From positions 37,199-90,391 of the forward strand of contig MNCI01022419.1 of the NCBI GenBank assembly GCA_015680685.1: a stretch of 53,193 bases of DNA. The letters run 5' to 3'. This document shows positions 11,428-23,379 of this stretch, in pieces. Position numbers and translations under genes: made by a program. The DNA is from Gnetum montanum (Eukaryota; Streptophyta; Gnetopsida; Gnetales; Gnetaceae). How positions within the stretch are numbered: the first letter of the stretch is position 1; every line of letters begins with the position of its first letter. Under the pieces are notes generated by a model. It was not told where the DNA came from. It saw nothing but the letters and a program-made list of their open reading frames with translations, and ran no database searches.

Positions 11428-12808
11428 TGTAAAATACCACCAAGAAAATGCATGTTGAATCCTTTTTGGCATTGTAACCTTTACCCTTACACTTGAGGTT
11501 AATTTTTCATTGTAAAATTATGAGTTTGAAAACCCATGAGTTACAATTTCACAAGAACTTTTAGGGCTAAAAATGCCTCATAAGTTGTTATAGCCTCATT
11601 TTCTAAGAGGAAAAAGTTAGGTCATGTCTATATTTGGGCTTAGGAAGGCTAAAAATGCCTTGGGAATTCCCAAATTTGGCATTTCCATGGGCTTTACATG
11701 GGCCATAACCTCAACTACGTTAGAACCACCTCCACCTAGTGTTGGTGGTGTTGTATTTTCATTTTTCTAGCAAAACCTAGGATAGTTCCTATAACCTTCA
11801 ATGTGGATGCCACAAATCCAACGTTGAGGTTGTGGGGGTTTCTATTTTCTCATGAAGCCAACGTTAAAGTTGAGGTTTTGTTATTTCAATAATCTTAGCA
11901 TTGTTCCACCAATTCTAGTGTGGATTCCAAGATTCCAGCATAGTTCCCATAAAGGCTAGTGTAGATGGGTGAAGCTAGCATAGTTGGAAAATTATATTCA
12001 CTATTTGTGGTATTCAAAGTGGTTTTTGTAGCCTAGGTGCATCAAAACATACTAGAAATAGAAAACTATGTTGCAAATTATAGCTTTCTACACCTAAAAA
12101 TCAAATCAATCTATCAATAATCCTAGTAGGAATTTGAAGCATCAAAACTAGCAACCATGAGAGCTATAAGTGCCAATTTCGAATAGTTTGGATAGGTTCC
12201 ACACTTCATGGATTGGAAAACCTTTGCAACCTTAAGCACTTAAGAACCTTTCCATCTTGTAAAGCTTTTGAAGCAATTTGGTAACAAACTAGACATTTGA
12301 GTCTCCCAGCTTAAGGCCAAACGTTCAAAAAGCCAAACACCGTTACCCCCCTTGTCACCAACACTATAGATCTAGGCTAAAAGCTTATAAGGAGTTTTGC
12401 TGTTCAAAGATGGGAAGTACCTAGGTCATGAAGCTAATTATAGCACACAATCTATTGACTTCAACAGGCTTCAAGCTTGATTTAAGCAGCTTCTTTGTGC
12501 ATTTGGCCACACAACTTTTACACTTTAAACTTTATACTTTGGAATATTTTCATTATTTCAATAAATTTTTTTGTTCATTTGTTGTGCATGTTCATTTCAT
12601 GTTTAATTTTTATGTTCTTTTAAGTTGGATCTACATTTTCATCTAAATTGTTTACCCCCATTTACACTCTCTAAGTTCCTAGGTGATTGAAAAGACCATC
12701 TAGGATGCCTTGGATTCTCTTTCTTGGAGGTCCTTAGGATCTAAGGTTAAAACTATTTTGCCTAGAATATTCAGTTTCTCTAGTAATCAAATTTTTCAAG
12801 CACTATAG
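11428..12808 (+). repeat. 5' LTR of the giant element
   Basis: It matches 30392-31737 over its length. Shared landmarks are ACCACCAAGAAAAT near the start, AACCCATGAGTTACAAT, CTCATAAGTTGTTATA, GGCTTTACATGGGCCATAAC, ACCCCCCTTGTCACCAACAC and AATCAAATTTTTC near the end. It begins TGTAAAATACC. The end, about CACTATA, is where homology to the other copy stops. The two copies differ at many positions, so the insertion is old. Confidence 0.8.
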
Positions 12809-12810
12809 TT

Positions 12811-12830
12811 TTTTGGCACTAGAAGGACTT
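12811..12830 (+). other. Candidate primer-binding site of the giant element
   Basis: TTTTGGCACTAGAAGGAC directly follows the LTR homology boundary. The TGG start and position fit a primer site. I did not assign the tRNA. Confidence 0.4.
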
Positions 12831-13609
12831 TCATCCAAGCTCTTCACCAAATCTTGCTTTTCCCCTTTTGAAATTTTATTTTTGTTTTTAGAAGTTTAAA
12901 CTATGAAGAAATCATTTAAAATTTCTAGCAATAAAACCAATGTTGTTGTCCATTCCCTACAACCAATACCCAACATATCAGTTTTAGGTGATTTGAGTGT
13001 TCATAGAATTTTCATAGTAGTTGCTAGATTTTTTAAAGCTAGCATGGGTGCTTGCTAAACCTGCTACTTTTCCTAATGGAAACCTACCTTTTTATGTTCC
13101 AAAGACCAATGTAGTTTTGTTCTAAAAACCCAAACTCCTTGCTAGGAAATTTTGTGGGCAAAGCCAACGTAGCTCCTTCCAAAACTCCAACGTAGCTCTT
13201 GAAAAATCAACATTTGACATTCATTTATTTTTTAAAACCAATGCACCTTCTTCGAGAGGGGGTATCCTTAACATTGTTTTATGGAAAAAGGTAATTTATT
13301 ACTTACATGTCCCTCCTCTAGTATAGCCCTTGCCAGCAAACCCAATGTAGTTGGGTTTTTCCAACATCAACACTCTTAAATTCTCCTTAAGTGTATTGCA
13401 CGTCACTACCACTGCAACCTACATGTACTTGCAATTGTAGTTTCAATCATTTTTTAGTCAAAACCCCTTACATCTTGGGCAATTTCACTTGTTGGAATCT
13501 TTATTTAATTAATTAAGTATTTTTAAACCAAAATTAAAATTATTAATAATGTCTTTTAGCCAGTCCATGGTTTTGCCTCTTAATTTGACAAACATGATGT
13601 TAAGCTAAA
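12831..13609 (+). other. 5' leader of the giant element
   Basis: No coding frame. The sequence repeats short phrases such as GCCAACGTAGCT and CCAACGTAG at about 13159-13195, resembling phrases in the LTR and in the 23-25 kb repeat array. Confidence 0.45.
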
Positions 13610-15420
13610 ATGTAGTGAGGGTTTATGACCCAAAAGATCCTATTGTGGCTGAGTGTAGGAAATTGCTTAAAATAATGGGGAAAAGCCCAAATTTTACCAT
13701 AATCGATGATAATTATTATAATTTCATCCGCACTAAAATCTAGGGAGGTTTTCTCATTCCACGTGTGGAGGCTGAATCCAAACGTGAATATGAGTTAATC
13801 CACCATAACAAAAAGGAGTACATTCCTTCCCCATATGAAAAGATACCTTTAAGCAACACACACATGTACATCCTATCATATTTAATTAAGATGGATGAAC
13901 AAGATGAGGGGTAAAGCTTAGAGGGCCAACACAAAGAATAGAATGAGTTCGAGGTTGAACCCAAACTTAAGAATTTCCTAGGGAGCCTCCTCCAATAGTT
14001 AGCTTTCCAAACCACTACATCCACTTCAACCTCTCCTACCTTCTCTGTGGGGAAAATCCCTCAATGCTCTTCTCCTATGTATCCTACCATATTTAGGCTA
14101 ACATCCATCATTATGGAACACTAGGCACAACTTGTACCCTAATCGATGATAATACTCTCTTCTGTACCTTTTGCCACATAGCCTCATCCTATATGGTCAT
14201 TAGTAGTGGCCTTGACCACTACTTGTCCATTCTCTATGCCAGTGGATCCCACAGTAGAAGCCTAAGTGACCCAAGGATCACACATACCATTTCATGCCCT
14301 TTGTCCCACAAGTGCCTACATAAACTTCCTTTTCATTGTTTAGCCCTCCTACAACAATGATTACCCAGCCTCTCCCCTCTATGCCACAATTCATCATGAG
14401 GTTACAAGCCTCTCAACTTATACTACAACCATTCATTCAAACACCACAACCTATAGGGATGTCCCAAGGCTTAGATCATGCCTTCCAAATGATCCAAGAC
14501 CTTACAGAAGAGTTATGGAAGATCAAGGTTTCAACAACTCAGATACTTAAAATAATAGATTTCTATTAGGATGATCCTATTAGTCTTGTTGTCCAAAAAA
14601 TAACTGTTCCCTTGGGCATCTCCATACCCTAGTTTACTAAATACAATGATGAGGTTAATCCCAATGCTCACTTTATCACCTTCCACTCTGAGTACCTATT
14701 GTTACAAGCTTGGCCTCACATCATAATGAGAATCTTCCTCATGTTTCTTATTGGAAAATCCTTGGAATGGTATGGTGCATTATAGAGAGGGTCAATTACC
14801 TCATTGGAGGACTTAATTAATTGTTTCAAGTATAACTTGAAATCCAATATGACTCTTGACCAACTGATGAAGGTCAAGCAGGAGCCCCTTGGACCTATGA
14901 AAAAGTTCATATAACAATGGAATGCTCTTCTTAATGAGATTTTTCTCAAAGTACACTAGGTTACCACTAAAATCATTCCAACGCCTTGACTAGTTGCTAA
15001 AGTATGGGAGAATTTATTATAAACAAATGATAGAGAATGCCTACAAGAGGCATGAATGATTATGCGGGATCACAAAGAACCTTGCTCTAGCAGCCAAGGA
15101 TGACCCACTAGTGCCTAAGTACTTTAAACTTGATTGTTTCTACCACTACCATCAACTGCTAGGTCATGATACCAATTTTTGATTAGCCTTAAAGGATGAC
15201 CTATAGAAGATGAAAGACAATGGAAAGATGATGCTTGATGCCTCTAATCTAGTTGGGCCAAAAAACTAGTCCATGTAGGTCTACAAGAACCCATTGAATG
15301 CCAACAAGAGCCCTTTTACCATAGTGGCATTCAATGTGAGCAACTCCACACCTGCATGGGAGCCATTCATGATTTGGATATCTCATCACAATGAAAGGGA
15401 TCCTTCAACTTCATCTAGTT
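13610..15420 (+). pseudogene. Gag of the giant Tat-type element, broken
   Basis: An N-terminal part (13610-13915) reads DPKDPIVAECRKLLKIMGKS..., then a Pro/Gln-rich linker (open frame 14336-14569) ending in a short helical segment. The retrotransposon-gag domain follows: KYNDEVNPNAHFITFHSEYL near 14640, GKSLEWYGAL near 14755, then NMTLDQLMKVKQEP and KKFI-QWNALLNEI up to 14950. A zinc-knuckle-like region near 15140-15190 (CFYHYHQLLGHDTNF, then a decayed Cys position) and a LysPro-rich tail follow. Stops and shifts are frequent. It would form the particle and bind RNA. The copy is inactive. Confidence 0.75.
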
Positions 15421-16129
15421 CAAGGCTCCTTTTTTTGTAAGAATACCATCACCTAAAACTCCTAAGGAACCTTTTGTGGTTAGAGTATATAGTTCCACCA
15501 TAGCCAAACCAACAACTACAACTGAAGAATGTCCTCCCATGGTGGCTAACAAAACACCTTCTTTACAATTAAGAAATAAGAAATTTCCAACTAAACAATA
15601 TAAGAAGTCCACTATGAAGCCTAAAACCAAGAAAAATAAGTAGGCCAAGGCATAGAAGGAGGTGGGCTCACCAAAGCCCACTCGTATTTCGTCCATCCCC
15701 ATGAGCTCTAATACTGAAGCTGCTTCAACCAGTCAACCAAGAAAGGACTCCAAACCACAAAGGAAGGGAAAAGAGGCCAAGCTGTAATTGTTAAAACATA
15801 AAGTTCACATCATAGGACACATGGAGGAAGTCAAAATGAACAAGAATGAGAAGCCAACAACCAATGACAAGGAATTCCTCAATGTTATGGAATAGGTCAA
15901 ATAATCCTTAAAATAAAAGAACACCACTTTAAGCCTTTATGACTTGGTAATGACTTTTGCTACTCATCATGAGGTCCTAGTCAAAATGTTGAATTCTATT
16001 TTTGTCAGTAAGGACATCCATGCTAGTGAATACTTCATCCATGTAGTGATGGTACCACCTTCACCAAAGGAAGAAACAAAGTTACAACACTAGTGTTTCA
16101 TGACAGCAATGTCAAGATCAATCCCCAAG

Positions 16130-16450
16130 ATGGTGAGGCAACCAAGGCTCCTCTTTTCATAACAATAAGATTAGGGCAATACAAGGTACATAGAGTGCAC
16201 ATGGACAATGGAGCAACCACTAACATTATACCATATATCATTGTTTAACATTTGGGCCTAGTGAAACACATGCAACATACCTCAAATTCCATTCTCAAAT
16301 CCTTTAACAAATATTGGGTTGTAGTTAAAGGCTAAATCTCTTTGGACATTGTAGTAAGGGAATAATTTCCCACAACAGCTAATTTCTTGGTGGTGGAAGA
16401 GACACCAGGATTCAATCTCATCCTATGGAGGCCTTGGCTAGCTTAATTAC
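16130..16450 (+). pseudogene. Aspartic protease of the giant element, broken
   Basis: IRLGQYKVHRVHMDNGATTN at about 16165-16225 carries the active-site triad as D-N-G (16204-16212), where D-T/S-G or D-N-G is seen in Tat-type elements. A later FLVVEETPGFNLILWRPWL stretch near 16385-16440 corresponds to the conserved YN-ILGRPWL segment. At least one stop interrupts the domain. The next 1.1 kb (16451-17583) is AT-rich with no recognisable domain. Confidence 0.7.
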
Positions 16451-17583
16451 AAACTATTTCCTCACCCATCCATTAGGAAATTCACCTACCTTACGAGGGA
16501 GATGAAATAATTATCCATGATGACAATGCAATTTCCTTGGTAGTCAAAAATGTTGACATAGAACAAGGGTTTGAAGTGGAGTTTTAAGAAGAAACTCCTA
16601 TTGTCAATGATGAAGTCCAAAGGCCTAATAAAGCAAAAGAGGCCAAAGCCAATAACAATGAAACCTTGGACGTACCATGGGAAGAGCTTTCCTTCAACAT
16701 GATTATCAAAGGAAACAGAGAATACAAGATCATACAATGTATATCCTACACTTTTTTTAATCTTTCAAAGATTAGGAAAAAATTACAAGATTGAAATGTG
16801 CTTTCTATTTGCTTGCCCACATGCCCACAACTATGAAACTTTTCTTTTTGATTTCTTAGCTTACTTTAAACATTATTTACATGCATTTCTTTACATTGTC
16901 ATGTTTTAACTTTATGTTGCATATAGCCTATGATTTTATCTTGTTTACAGTTTACCTTTTTACGCCTTGTCTATTTTAAAACATAAAACCTCAAAAATAT
17001 CATAAAAATATTAAAACTCAAAAAACCTATAAAACTTTTTTAACACATAAAACTTATAAATTTTTCTTTTAACATACCAGCCTACCATGATCAAAAACTG
17101 GCAACATGCACAACCCGCCATGGCCTAAAACTAGCAACACACATGGCCTGCCATGGCCTAAAATTGGCAACACTTTCACAACTTGTTTATAGCCATTATG
17201 CCTTACTTTACCTTTTTGTTTGCCTAGTTAATTTGCATTTAATTTACCAAATTTTATCACATAATTTAACCAACGTATCCCAATGTAACCTCATAACATA
17301 AAACAAAATGTAGGATATTAAAATGCATAAAAGTAGAAACATTAAAATATGTAAATGAATGATAAAACATCCATAACTTGTAGCCATAGTCACATAGTAT
17401 GAAAAGAGTTTAATAAACAAACTACATAAAAAATAAATAGAAGTTTACTGGCCACAACTACACTATGTAGCAATAACATAAAAATAATAATAAGAAACCA
17501 TCTCTCATGATAACAATGGCTAGAAGTAGCCACAACGGCATCAACAACAAAACTAAACCAAAGACATGATCCAATTATTGGGA
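16451..17583. other. AT-rich interval without recognised genes
   Basis: Contains a minus-strand open frame (16486-16737) antisense to the end of the protease region, judged a shadow. From 16980 to 17480 there are runs rich in CATAAAA and two copies of a GCATGG/GCCATGGCCTAAAA-type phrase at about 17105-17165. No motif identified. Confidence 0.4.
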
Positions 17584-20500
17584 CTAAGATGCAACTAGAG
17601 GGGGACGAGCAGCATCTTCAACATGATCATCATTGGGACTTCTTGCATCACCTAGTGCCTACACAAATCATAACAACAAGGGTCTAATTAGCAATCAACA
17701 TAATTAAACCATATATTGAATTAAACAAAATTATAAGAAATTAATTAAAATAAAACAAACATAGGAATGTTTTGGAGCAACATCTTCTATGGGGAAGCTT
17801 TGAAGACCAACCTATAAATGATGGGGGATCTAGTCTTTGGTCATGTGGGCTCAATCCACTTTTCCAAGATTAACACCAATCAAGATGTTGTTCTCATCAA
17901 CATCAGTCCACGTGGTTGGATCCTATGAAAATGTAGTGGTAGTTACCTCTCTAGAGGTGGTAGAGATTTGAGGAGTTGGGGAATTCATCACCATCAAAGA
18001 GCTTGCAAATAGCTTAAAGGCATGTCTAACGTTGATTCCCTTCATGAATATCTCTAACTTGCAATGCTTGGTTCACTTTTCCTATAGCCACTTAAGGTAA
18101 CTCTCCTATTTAGCGTTGTACTTTTTCTTGTGTTTCTTTTATACCTAGCCCCACTCATGGACCCAAGCATAGTAGTTCCTCCACTTCCTAGTTGTGCGAG
18201 CCACTAAGTCCATTTGTAGCTTTTGCTTCGTAAGGCTCCTAGCAAGAGCAACCTTGCCATGAATGACATTCCAATACCATTTCCATTTGATCCCTTTGGT
18301 ATACAAAGAGTCCCTATTAGCCACTTGGGCTTCCACAAACTCTTTACAATCCTTGAGACCTCTAATCTCCTCAACTTATTTCTTATTTTTTCTTTCCAGT
18401 ACTACAACTCATTCCCATAGGAACTCATTGGAACATTGGCATTCCCACAAGGTTCTCACACATGAGAGTGCACATCTAGTGGTACTTTCATATAACCTTC
18501 ATGTAAAATTTTTCACTTCAAGTGGTAGGCTAAGTAGTTTATCAATCTCAATCCAACAGTTGAATTCCATCCAACTTTTGACATTGCATGCAACACAACC
18601 AAAAATAAAAACATAAAATCATGTAAACAACAAATAACAAAATGACCAAATAACACTTCAAACCAATAAGATCATATAACCATAAAATCAACAAAAAATA
18701 ATAATACATAAATAATAAAAATAATTTTAAAAAATAAGCTAAAGTTCTTACCAACATTGGAAGTAATCTATTGCAATCGATCGATCATGTCTTCATCTAT
18801 CCCTTGCATGAACTTCATTTTGTCTAGAACCTCTACCCATGGTTTCATGTGAAATGTAGAAATGGAAGAATCTCGTTGAGATTTAGGAGCTATAGTAATC
18901 ATGACCATAGTTTAATAATTAAAACAAGGTTTAGACATGAAACTACAAAATGCAACATATAAAAAAATTCATAAATACCTAGAAGATCATTCAGGAGAAT
19001 AATGGGAGGGTAACCTAGCTCTAAATCATTGAATAGAGCATCAAAGCCATCCAATATAGCATTGGATATCCCCTCATCCTCATGTTATTGTAGCACCGCC
19101 TCCTCTAGGCACTTCTATTTAGCCTCTACTACTGTTGCTTAGGCCACCAGTTCTTGTTGTTTACCTATAAGAACAAGGAAGACAAAATGTAGGAAAAGAT
19201 AGCATATGTTTCCTGACATAAAAAACAACATGATCATATGATATAAAACATAAATGTAAAATAACTTAAACAAAAAATATGAATAAAACATACCTACATC
19301 CACATGCTATGCCTGGCCAAGTTTAACCACAAGCCTCCTCTTTGAGGGCTACTCAACAACTAGTGTTGTCTCCTTAACCATAGGCCTCTTTAACATTGCT
19401 CTAGCTACCCTATCAACTTCAACATGTAACTTCTTGGTCTTCTAAAAATTTCCATAGGAAACTTATGCTTCAACCCCCATGCTATTAGGGGAAGAAAAAT
19501 GCCTATCACTAAAGTGCTTAGTGATAACAAACAACGATTCCCCAATATCCTTGGTGGGTTCTAAGCTTGAATGGTTGAAAAAATGTGTTTTCATCCAAGG
19601 CTTAGAAAGTTGGAATGGATCTTGACTTACCCATTGTCCATAGTTCCTTGCCACCAAGAACTCTACAAACCTCTTTATATATGCGAAAAAAAATGCAAAA
19701 TGCATATGGCATATTGTACCAAAGTTGCCTTAGAGTTTCAGGATCTTCCCTTGTATCCATGAGAACCAAGTAAGCTACCCAATGAAGTTAAACACCATTA
19801 GTAAGAACCTTTTTCATGGTCCATGCCTATTCAATTCCTAGGGCCTTCTTCTATGATAGAAAATTTTGAGATGCATGGGATCAAAATAATGGATATAACT
19901 TGTTTGCATCTATGATGTGGTAGTCAGTTAGTGCCCATCTAGAGTGGTCACAATGAGTGTTTAGCCATTCTTCCACCTCCTCCTGATGGTCCACCTCTTT
20001 TCCTTGTTTGGTGGAAACCTTCACCCCCTTACAAGGGAGGCTAAAGAGGCCACTAAAGGTACATTCATTCATGAGAAAAGTGACAAGCATACTATGAACC
20101 TATAGTTAATGACATTCACCATATAAGGGATAGGGATGATTGGAATAGGAGCCATAAACAAGTTAAACAAACCTACACTGGTGATCCTCACTTGGATCTT
20201 CATGGGTGCTTGACTAGCTAACCAATGTTGCACTACATCCACCTTACCAAACTTGAGGATGAGTGTCTCCTTGATACATCCTAAAGTTATCACCATGATG
20301 GTAGATGGTGAAACTCTACAACACAACAAAAACAACACTATAGCTTTGGCATGGGCATTACCATATATGAAAAAAACATTATACACAAAAAAATTAAAAG
20401 AAAACTTATAGCCCAAGATGATAAAGCTAATAAAACAATTAAAGCCTAAATATACACATAACTAAGTAACTAGAAAAAATGTTGAAATTGCATAAAAAAT

Positions 20501-21364
20501 ATATATAATAAACAATAATAAAAATTATTACTTTGCTTACAAGAAGAAGAAAACATGGGAACTCTAAGGGGTATATCTATCTATGAACCCAAATCAAGAG
20601 TACTCCACCAACTATGAGCTATCTTGTTGGCTAGGCTTGGGAATAGCATGAGGTGTACCTGCCAAAGTCACCCTTGAGTTGCTCCATCACTAAGATCCTC
20701 ACTACTGAGATTTTGGCAAAGAACTCCAAGGCTATTCGAGCCAAGGGTAAGAGCTAGTCACTCTTAATTAACCCTTGGTTATATACCTTGTACTTGAAAG
20801 CATGGCAATAAAAAAAAAATCATTAAACCTAAGTGGCCTAATGAAACCAACAATGTAACAAAAAACTTAAAGTTACACTTACCCTTCCACACGATAGATC
20901 GTACCAAAAAGATTCTAGAACAATGTGTTAATGCAATGATAAACCAATAACATGTTGTTGGCATTGTACTAGATGAATTTGGGCATATCCTAGACCTTGG
21001 ACAATTGACGTGTGCCCCTGGTGTATATGCTATTGAATTGTTCACCCTTAACATGAGTAGTAAGATCATTAGTTATGAGCTTGATGATCAAGCTAGAAAA
21101 GTGGGGTAGTAAGGTTTCCATAATTATGATCATTGTTTCGGATGTTAAGTGGGACCACACCGTCACACTAAAATTTGGCAACATGTAGGCTAAGAACTTC
21201 TTGGCCTCCAACCTAAACCAGAGGGAGTTGTGCTCCAACATCATGTCGACAAGTAGGGTGTTAGGCCCTAGTATGTGGATGCAACACAGGAGCCTGACCA
21301 ACTCGATCATCACTAGGATGAGTTTCAGGAAGGCCCTGAACAAGCCAAAAATGACCATTACAAC
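17584..21364 (-). pseudogene. Multi-exon gene remnant of unknown function, antisense inside the giant element
   Basis: Reading down the minus strand, exon-like blocks have matched splice signals: 20883-21364 (acceptor GTGTAG, donor GTAAGT), 20541-20786 (donor GTAAGC), 19294-20315 (acceptor TTGTAG, donor GTATGT, at least one frameshift inside), 18979-19164 (acceptor TATAG, donor GTATTT), 18752-18889 (acceptor TATAG, donor GTAAGA), about 17770-18585, and 17584-17658 (acceptor GTGTAG, in-frame TAG stop). Between them lie T-rich introns. Legible protein text includes NTLLVDMMLEHNSLWFRLEA, EVEEWLNTHCDHSRWALTDY, RFVEFLVARNYGQWVSQDP and a Lys/Trp-rich ALARSLTKQKLQMDLVARTT. Stops and shifts occur in most exons. 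No family recognised. Some Tat-lineage elements (for example maize Grande) are known to carry extra antisense ORFs, and this may be an intron-bearing relative. Exon edges are by eye. Confidence 0.55.
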
Positions 21365-23379
21365 CTACACTACCATAGATAAGATTTAAAACCCATTAAA
21401 TAACCAAAATTTACAGCCATAATGTCAACATTTTCACATTAAAAAAACAACAAAATTCACAATTTCCAACCCTTAGAGACAAAACAAAATTTAACCAAAA
21501 ATTAGAGAAAGAGACCAAGTAGCCCATTAATACAAATGAAAATCTCATGATGAAAATATACATAAAAATTACAGAAATTTTATGAAAAAAATTGAAACCA
21601 TGGAAATTATCTTGTACCAAGATATAACCCACAATAACAGTTAGCAAACTCCAACTTGAATTTAACAAAATTTCAACTAGAAATCCAAGTTTATAGTGAA
21701 ATTAGTTGTAGTAAAACCTCTAGAGAGACTAGTTAAAAATTTTGAAAAATTATAATGACTATTGAAAATTAAAATACAATACATAAATGACCTTAGGGAC
21801 TTTTTACATTATCACAAAAAATACTAGAAATAGACCAATGTTGCACATACATCCTAGGGGGTTTGTAGTTCCAACAATTAGAATTGAAACTATATGGGGA
21901 AGACAACATTAATTGAAAAATGATAACTTTTTAGTAATTTTTTTTGTAATCCTAAACACTGCACATACACAAAATATAACAAAATGGGACATCAACGCTA
22001 TAGTTATAGGCCCAGGAAAATTCATACAACAATCTTAAACCACTATAAAAATTTCATGAAAAAATAAACTATAGAAAAATGGCTACAGTGAGAGCCAGGA
22101 AAAAAATTTAAAATTTTTTTTGAACTAATGTGAAACCCTACCAGATAGCCCTAGGCATCCTAAAAAACCTAAGAAGTTGGCAGAAAAGATATTTTCTAGT
22201 GTCAATGTTGTCAGTTTCGAGGGGGTAAAAACAATAAAAATCAAAAATTTTACTACACACTATCTTACAAAAGAATTCAAAAAAAAAAAAAAAAAAATTA
22301 ACCATAGGCTAGAATTTAGTGATTCTAGATCCAAAACAACTAGTAAATATTAAGCAACAACCCTATGAACCTAGAAACAAAAAATTATTTACCATTTTCT
22401 TATAAAAAAATTAGAAAGTAGTGTTCCTTTTTCAAAGAAAATAACAGAAAATGCATAAAACAAGACATAAGAAACATTCATAACTTAATATGATCAAAAC
22501 CCAAGACCAAAGAAACACTATGAACATATAACTCTAACCTAAATAAAATGTATGAATTTTACAAAAACAAATTTTATTCAAGAAATAAATCTATATGACA
22601 CAAAATGCCTAGGTTGTAGACTAGAAACTACAAAAAATGGCTATGAATGTTGTACATGACAGTCATGGTGGAGGATCCTTCTTGTAGTAGAGGTCATGGT
22701 AGACTTGAAAGCCCTTTGGAAGTAGGGTCTACCTCCTTCAAAGCTGAATTTTAGCAAGCCTTCTCTAAGACATTTTGATTAACAATGCAGCGAATCTCCA
22801 AATCCTTTAATCTCTGCACAATTGTGCTGCTTCCTAGTGGGTTTTGGTCAAAAAACATTGGTGATGGGTGGGATTGAATCTAAGATTGATGTAGAGGCTC
22901 TAGTGCTATGTGCTACATATTGGGGATAGGTTAGCAAAACTAGGTTTGATAAAATTGATATGCATGAATGGTGCCTAAACTTATCTGTTCATGGTCAAAA
23001 TCCCATTTCCGAAACACCCACACAACTCCCACATAATTCCATGTTCATAATTAGAAGGTGATAACTATGTTGGGTTAGTGGGATGATTGATTTTTAATAA
23101 TAAGTTAAACTTGGATGGACCCCACCTGGTGCCTCCTAAATAAACCATTATAAATCCAAATATACTAGGATTTGGGCAATTTAATTAGAACTACGTTGGG
23201 GTTAACTCCCTAAAAATCCTTGCGATGAATCCCAAACCTTACATACTACCAAACCTATGTCCTAGATACCCATTCACAACACATTGAATCTAGAAACTTT
23301 TACACCAACATTGAAAATCGTAGGTTGACACATTGGAAGGTACTAAACACTAGATGAAGCTAAAACCCATCATAAAATC
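21365..23379. other. AT-rich interval; possible upstream exon of the antisense gene
   Basis: 21411-21668 has a T-rich open frame on the minus strand that reads like intron. At 22680-22858 (minus) a more coding-like stretch starts ATG and reads QNPLGSSTIVQRLKDLEIR, with a later frame GFQVYHDLYYKKDPPP. This could be a first exon of the antisense gene. A 19-base A run lies at 22279-22297. The rest shows no signal. Confidence 0.35.
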
